Source of the DNA: Thalassia testudinum
Taxonomy: Eukaryota; Streptophyta; Magnoliopsida; Alismatales; Hydrocharitaceae
Assembly (NCBI GenBank): GCA_037157565.1
Contig: JAZHRO010000063.1
Coordinates: 156,662,501-156,726,500 of the forward strand
Length of the DNA stretch: 64,000 nucleotides
Direction of reading: 5' to 3'
The notes below the pieces were generated by a model that did not search any database, was not told the origin of the DNA, and saw only the letters and a list, made by a program, of their open reading frames with translations. A program made the position numbers and the translations under genes. Positions 10,262 to 20,119 of the stretch are shown in pieces; position 1 is the first letter of the stretch, and each line of letters starts with the position of its first letter.

Positions 10262-13192
10262 TGTTAACAGGGAGAGATCGCAATTTTAAAATATGTTCGT
10301 TGTTGTATAAATGAAATCACCTTGAAAACAAATAAGAAGTTTTTATTACTCGAAAACCTATGTATCCGAGGTCGAAAACAGGGAGCAAATGGAATTTATT
10401 CACTAATCTCAATAATGTAATTCAAACACTCAAATTTACTCAAAATCTAATTCAAACTAGAATGCATGAGTTTATGAAAATGTAGCAAAAGAAGAATTGG
10501 ACATCTAATTCTATAATCATATGTCTTAGAAAGATATGCTTCTTCTCTCTCTTCTTTGGCTCTTCTTTTCTTCTCTTTCTGCTTCTCTTCGTTCTTTTCT
10601 TCTTCTTTGGTTTTCCTCTATCTTCTTTCTCTAAGCATCTCTTTCTTTTCTCTTCCTTTGGCTTCTCTTCTTTTCTTCTTCTTCTTCTATTTTTTGGCCT
10701 TCTTTCTTCTTCTTTGATTTCCTTCTTAGACTTTAGTCTTTCTTCTTCCTTGATTTCTCCTTCCTTCTTCCCTGCCTTGTGCTTTCTGCCTTTGCCTTCC
10801 TCTACTTCAGTCGTACCTCTGCTATAGTGCTTCTTCTTCCTTCCTTTTCTTCTTCTTTTGCCTTCTTCTTCCTCTGCAGTCTTCTTCCTTTCCTTCTTAT
10901 TCTTCCTTCTTCTGCCGTATGCTTCTGCGTTAGCCTCTTCCTTCCTTTTTTCTTCCTTAGCTTCTCTGCAACCACAACTTCCTTCTCTACTTGGCCTTAG
11001 CTTCACCTTACCTTAGCTCTTCTTCTTTTCCTTTTTCTTTCCAGCACACAATGGAGCAAAACCTACCCCTACCCTTCCCCGCATACACTCTCTCTCTATT
11101 TCTCTCTTGGCTTCGCTCTCCTAGAGCTGGGTAATCGGGTCAGGTTTCGCGTGCCCTGGTCCAGGTGCACCGGCATGGGTGTGGTGCACGAGGAGTGCAG
11201 GGTATATGGGTCGGGTAGCAGGTCCGCATAGGAGTGCTTCATGGATGAGGTGGGTGCGTAGGCGAGGGACCTCACACCATGTCATTTGAGGCGATAAACT
11301 AAAAATAGAAATTCAATATAAACCACTCACCGTGCTCTTGAGTTCACAAGGTCACACTAAAAGTCCCACCCGCTTCTTCGCGCACACCTGCAGGAGACCT
11401 TCGCCAAATTGCGACTACTGGGTCGCTTACTAAGCCAATCTCTTGGCTGGATGTGTTCATGCACTCAACCCGTGCCTTCTGGGACTCTGACGCCTAGAGC
11501 ACATGACCTGGAGCAAAGCTTACGAGCTTCGTGCTTTTGCTTCAATGGCGGAAAGGGGGGTCGACCTGAAGTTCACAAATACAGCCTTGTGGCCTCGTTA
11601 AACCAGATGGGGAGCTTCACCGTGGCACGGCAAAGGTGCCTAGGTGGATGGCTGACCGCAGTGTGGCCTAGGCATGCGTGCCTAGGTCGCTCTATGGCTG
11701 TGTTCATGGGTGTGTTCGGTAGGCGTTTAGGGAGGTGATGGCAGTTAGTGGAAGGGCGGAAGATGCTCAGTGTGTGATGGCGGAGGTGATGAGGGGTCTA
11801 GTGAGGCGTGCGGAGGTGCGGAGCGGTGGATGCGCCTCACTGGTGATCAGCCAGAGGTGGAGACGATGGAGATGGTCTGTGGCTTCGAGGGGTCGAAAGT
11901 AGAAATTAAGAGAGGGAAAATGAGGAGGGGAGAGAGAGGAATATTTCTAACCTAGTTAAGTGGACGAAGGGAGAGAGGAGGCGGCTAGCCGTACTTGCCA
12001 CCGTCAGAGAGGAAGACATCTAGAGGAGGGAGAACAACGATGACGAAGCGGCTGGAGCACGAGCGCGGGTATTGCATGACGCGGAGGAAAGAGACGAAGA
12101 TGGCTCTGCCACTGGTATTGTGGCAGAGCGATGAGAAAGAGGAGGAGGACTCGCGGGAGCTCGCTGGACACCTGGCCGAAGGAGAAGGCAGGAAATTAGG
12201 GTGGTTCTCCGACCAAGTCAAGCTAAAAAGGTGCGGCCGGAGGTGATGGACCTTTTATTGGCACTGGCAGGGGCTCTTATGCTTGGAAGACATGCTTCCA
12301 AGCACAAGATTCCTCGCCGGAGAAGGAATCAGTTGGAGACCCAAATCTCTTGTGCATTCGCACGAGAGATTGGGTGCGAATCAGTGATTAGGATCTAGTT
12401 CATATGAAAGGGAATTCCTCAGAGAATCTCCCTTCGAAATCTGGGAGATCTTTGAGGAATCAGGGAGCAATCCCCCTCCATTCCTCACCGGAGTAGGATC
12501 CCTCCACTTTAATGGTGGAGGGACCTAATTGTAAGGGTGGTGAAGAACATAGGGGGGTCTACGCAAGAGTTTTCAAAAGTTAGGGGTCAGAATGTAATTG
12601 GGTGGACTAATTTGCAAAGTAGGTCAAGATGACCTCCCCTTAGGTCCAAATTTTTGTACAAACCTAATTTGGACCTAAGAAATCCAATGGTGAAGTTGGA
12701 TTTTAGGTTTGACCATATTTGACTAGACATTTTACATAAAAACTCAAATTAGGTCAAATAATGAGCTAGGACCCCAATCTAGGTCAAAATAGGCTCCAAA
12801 GGCCAATTTGAAGGTTCTAAGTCCTAGGGGATATTTTTTCATGAATTTTAGAGGGTTTAATGGATTTTTATCCTTGCCAGAACCTTATGAAATTATGTGA
12901 GTCTATTTTAGGGTTACCAGATGTCATTTAATTCTTAGATTGCATATGAACCCATTTCTGATTGAGACAAGTCACTTTTTATCTTATTCAGACCATTTGA
13001 CCAATGTTTTTCCTTTGAGAAATCCCATTTATGTACTGCAATGGTAAAATTGCAATTTTACCCGTTATTTCATGCTTTCTTCTCAGAACATTAATTCCTT
13101 GAATTAAGCCCTTCTTTAGGTTATGTAGGAGCACTTATTCTCTTTCTCAGGTCAAAATGAGCTAGTTATGGCTCATGATGAGGTTCTCATCA
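10262..13192 (-). repeat. 5' LTR of element B (right copy)
   Basis: This is the counterpart of 2825-5767. It begins (minus strand) TGATGAGAACC at 13192 and ends TGTTAACA at 10262. It has the same purine-rich sense tract near the 3' end (about 11040-10520). The CTAAG duplication follows at 13193-13197. Confidence 0.9.
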
Positions 13193-13210
13193 CTAAGGGA
13201 GCAGAATCAA

Positions 13211-14059
13211 ATGATCGCGGCTGGTGGGTACACTAAGAACCGGGGGTGCAAGCCGAAGGAAGAACCTTCTCCCCAGTCCCTTCCTTTAACTGGTTGGATT
13301 GAATGGAAAGAAGTAGATCAAATCATTTCTTTATCTCAAGACGGGTTCTGGGAGTCTGTAGGTCTTTAGGCTAGCCCACTTAAGGGCAGGTTTGATTGTT
13401 TGTATTCCAGGGCACCTTTCTTCCTTCAGTCTATCATGTATCCTTCCACATTTTATACGCATTCCCACTCTTTCCCTCTTGTTATGTATTATCCTCAACA
13501 TGATGATTATCCTGACTCGTACTGTAATCAACCATCTCTTATTTGGGATAACTCAGATTTAGGATATAGTTCCAGACTTCCGTGTTCAGGATGTGACTTT
13601 GGACACCATCATCAAGATTTCTGTCCTTCTCTGAGCCACATCGATTATAGATAATCACCCTTTCATAGACAACCTAATATTATCTACAATCAAGGAGGAT
13701 ACATTAATCCTTACCCATACCTTGAATACACTACCTTTAGGTCATCACCACCTTTTGAACAATCTGAAATGACCTATTATCAGGAAAGGTATCACGAATC
13801 TCAATTCGTTAACTCCTCTACACTAATCCCAAACCTGCCCAATCCTGAACCAAGTTATTTGGTTCAAATTAACTAGGTCCAAGATAAGGTTTTGGCTAAC
13901 TTAAGGAATACTATACAATCTTTAGAAGCTCAGCCAATACCTTGCATTGAAGAATTGGAGCCCCTGATTGAAATGATTGATGATCTAAACAAGTATTTGT
14001 TGGATTGGCTCCAGGATGTTAAGGATAAGGACCTGGGTGAGTTTTTACTTGGGAAGTAA
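13211..14059 (+). pseudogene. Gag-like frame with zinc knuckle in element A
   Basis: One reading frame from ATG 13211 to TAA 14057-14059 stays coding-like across three internal stops (about 13367, 13652 and 13877). The start is chosen as the first ATG after the B insertion point; the reading frame meets a stop in the joined host sequence just upstream. A perfect CCHC zinc knuckle, C-x2-C-x4-H-x4-C (C-S-G-C-D-F-G-H-H-H-Q-D-F-C), is at 13583-13624, preceded by a Y/P/H-rich segment. The C-terminal third is leucine- and glutamate-rich and may form a helix. Zinc knuckles of this spacing bind nucleic acid in retroelement Gag. No capsid core can be recognised, so this is a gag-like remnant, not a confirmed gag. 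Confidence 0.55.
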
Positions 14060-14871
14060 GCGAAATTGAGAATGAGATTTGTGGTTGCTTTAGTTCAATC
14101 ATGGGATGATTCCCAGGATGAACCCCTTTCAGAAGAGCCAATGTCAAAACCTGCTCAGGCACCTGTTGGGGGGGTACGTGTTACGTGGTTGACCAGATTG
14201 ATTTAAAGCAACCAATTAATCATGATTTGATTTCTTCACCTAAGATCCCTGAGCCAGTGTATGAGGAAACATATGTCTCCATGGACTAGAAAGTGATGGA
14301 TGATTTTGGGACGTACATTAATATGGATTTAGATTGCTTTGAGTCTGAGGGTGAAGATTCAATTTGCAAAGTCTCACGTGAGCTTACACAACATGATTTC
14401 TATGAGACAACTGGGCCTGAGGAATCCAATAGATCATATGATGGCCCAATAAATGAGGAAACTGATCTTATTGGGGCTCACATGACAGATTCAGAAGCGC
14501 ATCTTCTGAAGGATTCAATTTAATGCCCTGATTGTCAGTTACACCCCATTGAGCTTACTGACGATTCTGTTTTTGAGATAACTAGACCCAAGTCAATTCT
14601 GATTCAGTCACATCTTTCAGACTTGGAAATTTTAGATGGGGTGATTAATATGCAAGAGGTCTCAGAATTTGACATTTTGAATGAGGAGGATAAGACCTGG
14701 GAAATTTTGATTTGGGAAGCAAGCTCCGGAGGAAGTAGAAGACCGAGTTTAAGGGTTCCAATTAATCTGAAACCATCAAACCATGACCCTTATGACATTT
14801 GTTCTAAAGATGACCAACCCAAGCACACATTCAATGATTATCCTTTTGAGCTTGATTTTTTTGTAACCTGA
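14060..14871 (+). pseudogene. Acidic frame of unknown function in element A
   Basis: Downstream of the zinc-knuckle frame, two open stretches (14293-14523 and 14623-14871) encode an acidic protein segment rich in D, E, S and T (for example C-F-E-S-E-G-E-D-S and N-E-E-D-K-T-W-E). Stops near 14288, 14521 and 14869 interrupt it. It resembles in style, but I cannot show homology by eye with, the acidic frame of B (7928-9096). No domain recognised. Confidence 0.4.
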
Positions 14872-15902
14872 ATTTTTGGTCTTGGGTTGCATCCTCATAA
14901 ATTGCAGGCCCGACCTCGCTTGCATACTGATCTAAGGTTCTGGGTAATTTTTATCTAGAACCTTAGATATTCTCGACCATGGGGTATGGGTCTATATCAC
15001 AATCTGGTCCACATCTATAGACATCTACTGGCAAGTCTTAGGTTGCATCTTTTTATTCTGATTCTGACCTACACCTGTGAATTCTTTATTTCTCTTCTTT
15101 GTATAGTGTGCCTAGCTGATGGTACTAAATTCAGCACATATATAGTTTCTATTTATCATGAAGCGGACCTGTTATTCATGCTATTTAGGTCCTTTCTACT
15201 CTACTCCACTCTGTTTCATGTCTTTTCAATACAATAAGGACATTGCATTAGATAGGCATGGGGAGGTGGATATTCATCTCTGAATTACTTCGTTAGCTTC
15301 GTAGATTCATTTTATTCTCTTTTTATTTATATATATAAAAAAATTTTGGAATTAGGAAAGAGAACTTGGGCTTTAGAAAATTTTCAATCTTAGGAAATAA
15401 ACTGTATGATTTGAACACGAAGACCTTTCAGGTCTTCGAACTTAATCAGCCTGGGTATCCACTAAAATGTGGATTTTTTTATTAGGTCCTTGCCATCCTA
15501 AATTTGATTTTAATTTGATTAAATAAGTTTGGGTGAGAAGTACATGACTTATCAACCCACCCTCTGATTTGAGGGAACTTTAAGTCTAAGCATCTACACA
15601 CTATTCGTCACTGACTCATTGTTCGGTGGTCTTAACAGAAATTCGGTAGCTAATGAACCTTCTAGGGTGATATGGATGGCAAGTTATCGTGGGTGACAGC
15701 CCATAGGTAGGTTGTCCAAAGTCCAGTCACTAGACCACTCTCTGCTTGCTGCCTTTAGGTAAATCTTAGACCAGGGAAGCTACCTACTTAAAAAGAAAAA
15801 ACAAAAGGAAAGTTTAAAAAGAAAAGAAAAAGAAAAAGAAAAGGAGAAAAGAAAGAAATAAAAAAAGAAATAAGCCACACTTCACCGCACAAGTATGGCT
15901 GG
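14872..15902 (+). other. Non-coding 3' interior of element A with an internal PPT-like motif
   Basis: No coding frame is supported. At 15237-15266 AGGACATTG is followed by GATAGGCATGGGG (15251-15263); this 13-mer recurs exactly at the real polypurine tract (18287-18299). E has GAGGACATTG then TTTGGGGG at 62055-62083. A purine-rich A/G stretch covers 15790-15870. GCTGG at 15898-15902 is the left target duplication of solo LTR C. Confidence 0.5.
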
Positions 15903-16606
15903 TGGTCGTGCGTGTTTCGCGTGTTTAGAAATCGGGGTTACAAGTAACCCATCGTCGTAGTTGCAAAACACGTCGATCAGATAAAATTTATACCGAAACT
16001 CCAAGGAAGTCCTGGGTCGAACACAGGGAGGCAACGTTTACTTGAAAATCGTGCTTCATTTTGTTTCTTTTTAGTATTTTGGGATTTTGTTATTTTTTAT
16101 ATTTTTGAAATAAAAGAAAACAAGCAAATGTATCACAAGATAGACATGTGGAACAAATATGATATATATTACTTCCAATGTCAATTACAAGAAACTATGA
16201 AAGCATATAAAGAGAGGGAGGTGAGAGGAAACCTCCCGAATCGGCTGTTCGATGAGACAACGGTGCTTGGCGGAAGCTCGGATGAAGGAGGTAAGGAGCG
16301 GGATGATAGAGGTGAGATGTTGGAGGACGTCGGGTTGAGGAAAGCTTCGGTGTAGCTTCGAAATGGAGGTGAGAAGACGGAGTTCATCTGCTATCGGAAT
16401 GGAGGTGGGAGGACAGCTCCAAGGTGACCTATGAAGGGAGATGGAAGTTGAAGGAATATTTGGTGGGGCAGAGGTTCGCTACACTAATAGGCACCTTGGG
16501 AGCTTGAGAACAAGTACTAATGGAGCATTGGTAGGCTTGCTAGAGCTTAAGAGTAGCTGGGAGTAGAGTACATAAAGATGACTTGGAAGGGAGGGGGTGT
16601 AGGTCC

Positions 16607-16613
16607 TTTTATA
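16607..16613 (-). promoter_or_regulatory. TATA box of solo LTR C
   Basis: TATAAAA on the minus strand in the context CCACTATAAAAGGACC, nearly the same as in LTR J (25525-25540). Confidence 0.55.
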
Positions 16614-16638
16614 GTGGAGGAGAAGCAAAAATCGTATC

Positions 16639-16865
16639 TGGGTCTTTATTGACATCCACAAACATCGCTGCAGCTGTCGTTGAAGATCCACCCTTCAATT
16701 GCTCTTGCTGGTGTGCATGGGCCTTTAATGATGTCCACAAACATCGCTGCAGCTGTCGCTGAAGATCCACCCTTCAATTCCTCTTACTGGCATGCTTGGG
16801 CCTTTAGTGACAGCTGCAAGTGTTGCTAAAGGCCCTCATAAATGTTGCTGAAGATCCGCGCGTCT
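16639..16865. repeat. 79-bp tandem repeat in solo LTR C
   Basis: Two close copies begin at 16639 and 16718 (TGGGTCTTTATTG and TGGGCCTTTAATG), each running through CACAAACATCGCTGCAGCTG and GAAGATCCACCC. A third, diverged copy begins at 16797. Period is 79 bases in both steps. Confidence 0.75.
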
Positions 16866-17030
16866 CCCTGCTTGTGTGCGCTCCACTGGCGCTGCGTGCT
16901 TCACGCACCCGTGTTGCGTACGCGCTGGCGTGTGCTGGCATGCACGTGCACGTACGCTGCACTACTGCTACTGTGCGTTGCGCGGCTGCTGCTGAGCGGC
17001 CGGCCAAATTGGAAATTGGGGGGGCTGCGG

Positions 17031-17082
17031 GGATTCGAACCCACGCCCCACCCTTGAGAACCTAGTCTGGACCATTGCGCCA
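17031..17082 (-). promoter_or_regulatory. tRNA-like A box / B box pair in solo LTR C
   Basis: On the minus strand TGGCGCAATGG (17082-17072) fits the Pol III A box and GGTTCGAATCC (17041-17031) is a perfect B box. The box starts are 41 bases apart, close to the spacing in real tRNA genes. Flanking sequence does not fold into a good acceptor or T stem, so it is tRNA-derived or SINE-like, not a tRNA gene. It may recruit TFIIIC. Confidence 0.6.
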
Positions 17083-17694
17083 AGTGTGTGGATGCGTCAT
17101 GAGGAGGAGCATGGTGCAAAGCTTCTCAGCCGTTGGATCTTGATCCAATTGCTAGGATTCAAGGGCACGGATGAAGAAGGAATTGGGCGGTGCTGGTGGC
17201 CGGTGTTGGGCAGCCTGGATGGAACCACGTGGCGCCATCTGGACCGTCCATCTTCTTCTTCTTATAGAGGGTGCCACGGTGCTCAGATTGGGATGGTTCC
17301 CACGATGCCGAACTACAATCGTTTCTTCGAATCCATCCGTACGGTCGGATTATCTATCCAAAACAAATATGGATGTCGAATTGCCCCCTTGGCCGTTGAT
17401 CTTCCTCAGGCTTAATGTGATGCTACGGGACTTCGATGACGATTTCAGAGGCATTAGTCTCCGATCATCGTTCTGATCAGATCCATATGGTCTGATCGTC
17501 CATTCGAGGTCCTGAAATAAATCCTCTTTTCTCCTGACCATAAAAAGGACCTAATTAACCGAAAATATAAACAACTACTCTAAATGTAGAATGATGCATG
17601 CTATGCAATATTTATAACATGAAATGCCAATCTAAGCCTAGGAACATGCATGAATAGACATTTTACCCTTAATAAATATATTTACACCAGCTGG

Positions 17695-18265
17695 CAAGTT
17701 GTTGGTGGTAACAGCTCATCGATTGGTTGTCCAGAACCCAGCTCAAGAAATGCACTAAAAATTTCAAAAACACTTAGGAAGAAGCGGAGAAGTAGAATAA
17801 GTCAGGGAGATATACACTGGATTCATCCTTGTGTTGACCTTATAAAAATACAAGTAGAGAGAAAGCTACTGATCGTATAGATACACCTTCAAGTAGATTT
17901 CTTTTTAAGGTCACCTAGGGGCGTAGAAACCCGAAGTCCGTTCTAATTGCCGATCAACGAGTCCATCACTTTCACAAAAAGATGCTTAGAACTTAGGGTT
18001 CTCATCAAGTCTTGGGCGGGTTGAGTGGCCGTAGAAAGCCACTCTGTAACCCTGAACTCAAAAAATCCAAAAAAATTAGAAAAGAAGAAAAAGAGAAAAA
18101 GAGATCCCTCTTTAAATAAGGCAAGAGCTTGAGGCAGTCTATATTTTGGTAGATACCCAGGTGATGTTGTGTCTCGGTAGTTCAGGTCCAAGTTGAAATC
18201 CCTAGGTAATGAAAATAACTATTGCCCAAGAAATCTGACTTAATTCTCTTATAAATAGCATATAG
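17695..18265 (+). other. 3' interior of element A after solo LTR C
   Basis: Non-coding. GGCAAGTTGTTGGTGGTAAC at 17693-17712 resembles GGCAAGTTATCGTGGGTGAC at 15670-15689, and both are followed by GGTTGTCCA, so part of this region looks duplicated within A. No open frame with a recognisable domain. Confidence 0.45.
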
Positions 18266-18302
18266 TTTTGCTAGGAACTAGCAAAAGATAGGCATGGGGT
18301 TG
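18266..18302 (+). other. Polypurine tract and stem-loop of element A
   Basis: TTTTGCTA (18266-18273), a 5-base loop, TAGCAAAA (18279-18286), then GATAGGCATGGGG and TTG up to the LTR start at 18303. Position identifies the purine run as the plus-strand primer site. The module is shared with B and D. Confidence 0.75.
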
Positions 18303-18753
18303 TGATGTAAGCATGTTTATGTCACATAAACTATCTATTTATGCGTGTTCTTAAGCAGAGAATTGCATCACGTACTATAAATATTGCATAACATGTATCA
18401 TCTTGCATTTAGGTTAGTTTGAATAAAATATAGGTTAATTGTCTCCTTTTATGGCTAGGGACAGGGCAACTTGTTAATCGGGGCCTCAGATAGAAGATTC
18501 AGCTGTATGGATCTAATTAAGGTGATGATTGGAGTTTAACGACTCCAAGATCGCCCTAATCGGACATCTGTAGCACTAGATAGAGTCTGAGGGACCCTAG
18601 AGATCAAGGGCCAAGATGGTGTTAATCTGCACCTCAGACAACAAATCAGACCACACGGATGGGCTTGGATCAATGATCATAGCCTAACGACGTGAAAATC
18701 GGTCAAATCTAACACCCGTGGCACCATCTACAACACTTAGAATATGGATGGCC

Positions 18754-18779
18754 TAGATGGCACCACGTGGTGCCATCTA
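18754..18779. promoter_or_regulatory. 26-bp perfect palindrome with G-box core
   Basis: TAGATGGCACCA + CG + TGGTGCCATCTA reads the same on both strands and is centred on CACGTG, the plant G-box bound by bZIP and bHLH factors. Decayed versions lie in K (39073-39104, GGTGCCAAGTGGCGCCATC), J (24940-24971, GATGCCACATGGCATCATC), I (20650-20668) and C (around 17224-17240). Confidence 0.6.
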
Positions 18780-18996
18780 CCTGCCCAGCACCGGCTACAG
18801 CTCCTGTACTTCGCCCGCTTGACAAATCTCTATCTTTGGATGCCCATCCAACAGCTGAGAATGTGCCACATCGCCGCTCATCAAGCGCCTCTCCTCATCT
18901 AAAAGCATAAGCAACACTTGATCTCGATCGTTGAATGAAGATCCAACAGCCGAGATCAACAGTGCACAAAATCATCAATGCACCTCAACGCACACG

Positions 18997-19046
18997 TAGC
19001 ATAGTGGTTAAGGCACTACGAAGGCAGGAGACGCGGGTTCAAATCG
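18997..19046 (+). promoter_or_regulatory. tRNA-like A box / B box pair in 3' LTR of A
   Basis: TAGCATAGTGG (18997-19007) followed by TTAAGGC fits an A box; GGTTCAAATCG (19036-19046) fits a B box, 39 bases later. Equivalent blocks are in C, I, J and, as an A box only, K. Confidence 0.6.
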
Positions 19047-19321
19047 CAAGAGCGGTGTCCCCTCCTCACGTGTGGGCACGCCATCACAACCGCTCAATCG
19101 GCAGCAAGTGGTGCGGATCAGCCAATAGGGCCCACGGGCGATCAGATGCATAACGCGCATGCCCAATCGCACACAGGCACGTGGCACTAGCAAGGAGCAT
19201 TTTAAGCCATCTGATCTTGAAATCGGACAGCTAAGCGTACACGAATGTGCGCAAGTGTCTGAGGCGCTAAAGGTGAGCGGGCGCATGCAGTGCGTGCACA
19301 TCGGCCACATTCAGGCCTTTT

Positions 19322-19341
19322 GTGACGGATAAATCCGTCAC
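19322..19341. repeat. 9-bp inverted repeat in 3' LTR of A
   Basis: GTGACGGAT, AA, ATCCGTCAC: a near-perfect palindrome just before the transcription start region. The 5' LTR copy is cut off by the LINE, so conservation cannot be checked here. Confidence 0.5.
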
Positions 19342-20119
19342 TAAAGGTCCTGAATTAATTCTTTTGATGTTGAAATGTCCAAAATGCCCCTACTTCTTGC
19401 AACTATGAAAGGAGACCCCCACCCTATGAATTTCTCATCCCCTCTCTTCTCTCACCCCCTCCAAAGCTCTAAGAGCTTGTCCCACACCCGAGATGCTCCT
19501 CTAAAGTAGAAATCTTAATTTTTTCACCTTCATCCCCCTTCATAGAGCATCCTGCGGTTGTCCTCTCTCTACATTTGGGAAGTGGATCCTACGACGACGA
19601 CGATGTCCTTCTTCATTCCTGTTCCTCCCGCTTTGTCCTCCTTCCCGCTCCGTTCCCCGTCTTCCAGGCATCGTCTCGTCCGGCTCATCCTCCAAGCGAT
19701 CGTCGAGGAGGATACTTCTCTTTCCATTCTCTTTACTGCTTTCTAGAGTAGATTTACTGCCTTCTAGTGTAATCATTTCCCACTTTCTAGTCCTAATGAG
19801 TAATGTGATGAACAATTTCTAATAATGAAATCCATGTTTATTCTACATCCCTTTTGCTCTTATTAGTAATATTATCACTCTCTCTCTCCTATACATTATT
19901 TGTTAAATAGATAGCTAGTTTTCGACCAGCTAATCTGTTTTGTGACAAACAAATAAAACACATATTTTTAATCAAACGTCTGCCTCCTATGTTCAACTTG
20001 GAACTTCTTCACGGATATTTCGGTATAAATTTTATCTGTTGAACGGATTTCTTCGCAACTCAAACTACGATAGGTTTTCAAATCCAACTCTGAATGTGTA
20101 GTTTTTCGACATCAACATA

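Larger units (their letters stand above)
2825..13192 (-). mobile_element. Element B: complete non-autonomous LTR retrotransposon (LARD-like)
   Basis: Two LTRs of 2,943 and 2,931 bases (2825-5767 and 10262-13192, roughly 90% alike in the parts compared) flank a 4.5-kb interior. A perfect 5-bp target duplication CTAAG sits at 2820-2824 and 13193-13197. On the minus strand the LTR begins TGATGAGAACC and ends TGTTAACA. The primer site is at 10258-10241 and the polypurine tract at 5779-5768, which fixes the orientation. The interior has no gag core, protease, RT or integrase, only an acidic broken frame. Length, long LTRs and missing pol fit a large retrotransposon derivative that needs enzymes from a partner. 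It sits in the leader of element A. Solo LTR b (29302) is a relative. Confidence 0.92.
15903..17689 (-). mobile_element. Solo LTR C (A-type family)
   Basis: A 1,787-base LTR in minus orientation starts TGGTGTAAATA at 17689 and ends CGACCA at 15903. A perfect target duplication GCTGG lies at 15898-15902 and 17690-17694. Sense-strand landmarks match the A, J and K LTRs: TATTTATGCATG-like start, ATAAATATTGCAT, GGTTAATT, a tRNA-like block, a TATA box, then GACCCAGGACTTC and TATAAATTTTATCTG near the 3' end. No interior or second LTR is present, so it is the usual product of LTR-LTR recombination. Confidence 0.9.
18303..20114 (+). repeat. 3' LTR of element A, complete
   Basis: 1,812 bases from TGATGTAAGC to ACATCA. 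The polypurine tract directly upstream makes it a 3' LTR; its last 734 bases match the partial 5' LTR at 1147-1880. Within U3 are a 26-bp G-box palindrome (18754-18779), a tRNA-like A/B box pair (18997-19046) and a 9-bp inverted repeat (19322-19341). It is followed by ACATA (20115-20119), the expected right target duplication; the left copy lies outside the window. Confidence 0.88.

Noticed and set aside
10452..11006. Minus-strand K/E/R-rich frame of 184 codons, and the similar ones at 3010-3264 and 31278-31787
   Set aside because: They arise from the GAA-rich tract of B-type LTRs; stop codons are rare in such sequence by composition alone.
16820..17119. Overlapping A/C/R-rich frames on both strands
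   Set aside because: Local GC-rich part of solo LTR C around the tRNA-like block; no domain, and frames on both strands are open only by composition.
18997..19046. Possible true tRNA gene
   Set aside because: Boxes A and B are present but I could not pair a proper acceptor, anticodon and T stem; the copies in other LTRs differ too much.
1397..19815. Matching minus-strand frames at 1397-1579 and 19540-19815
   Set aside because: They recur only because they lie in the two LTRs of A; no domain and antisense to the LTR transcript.
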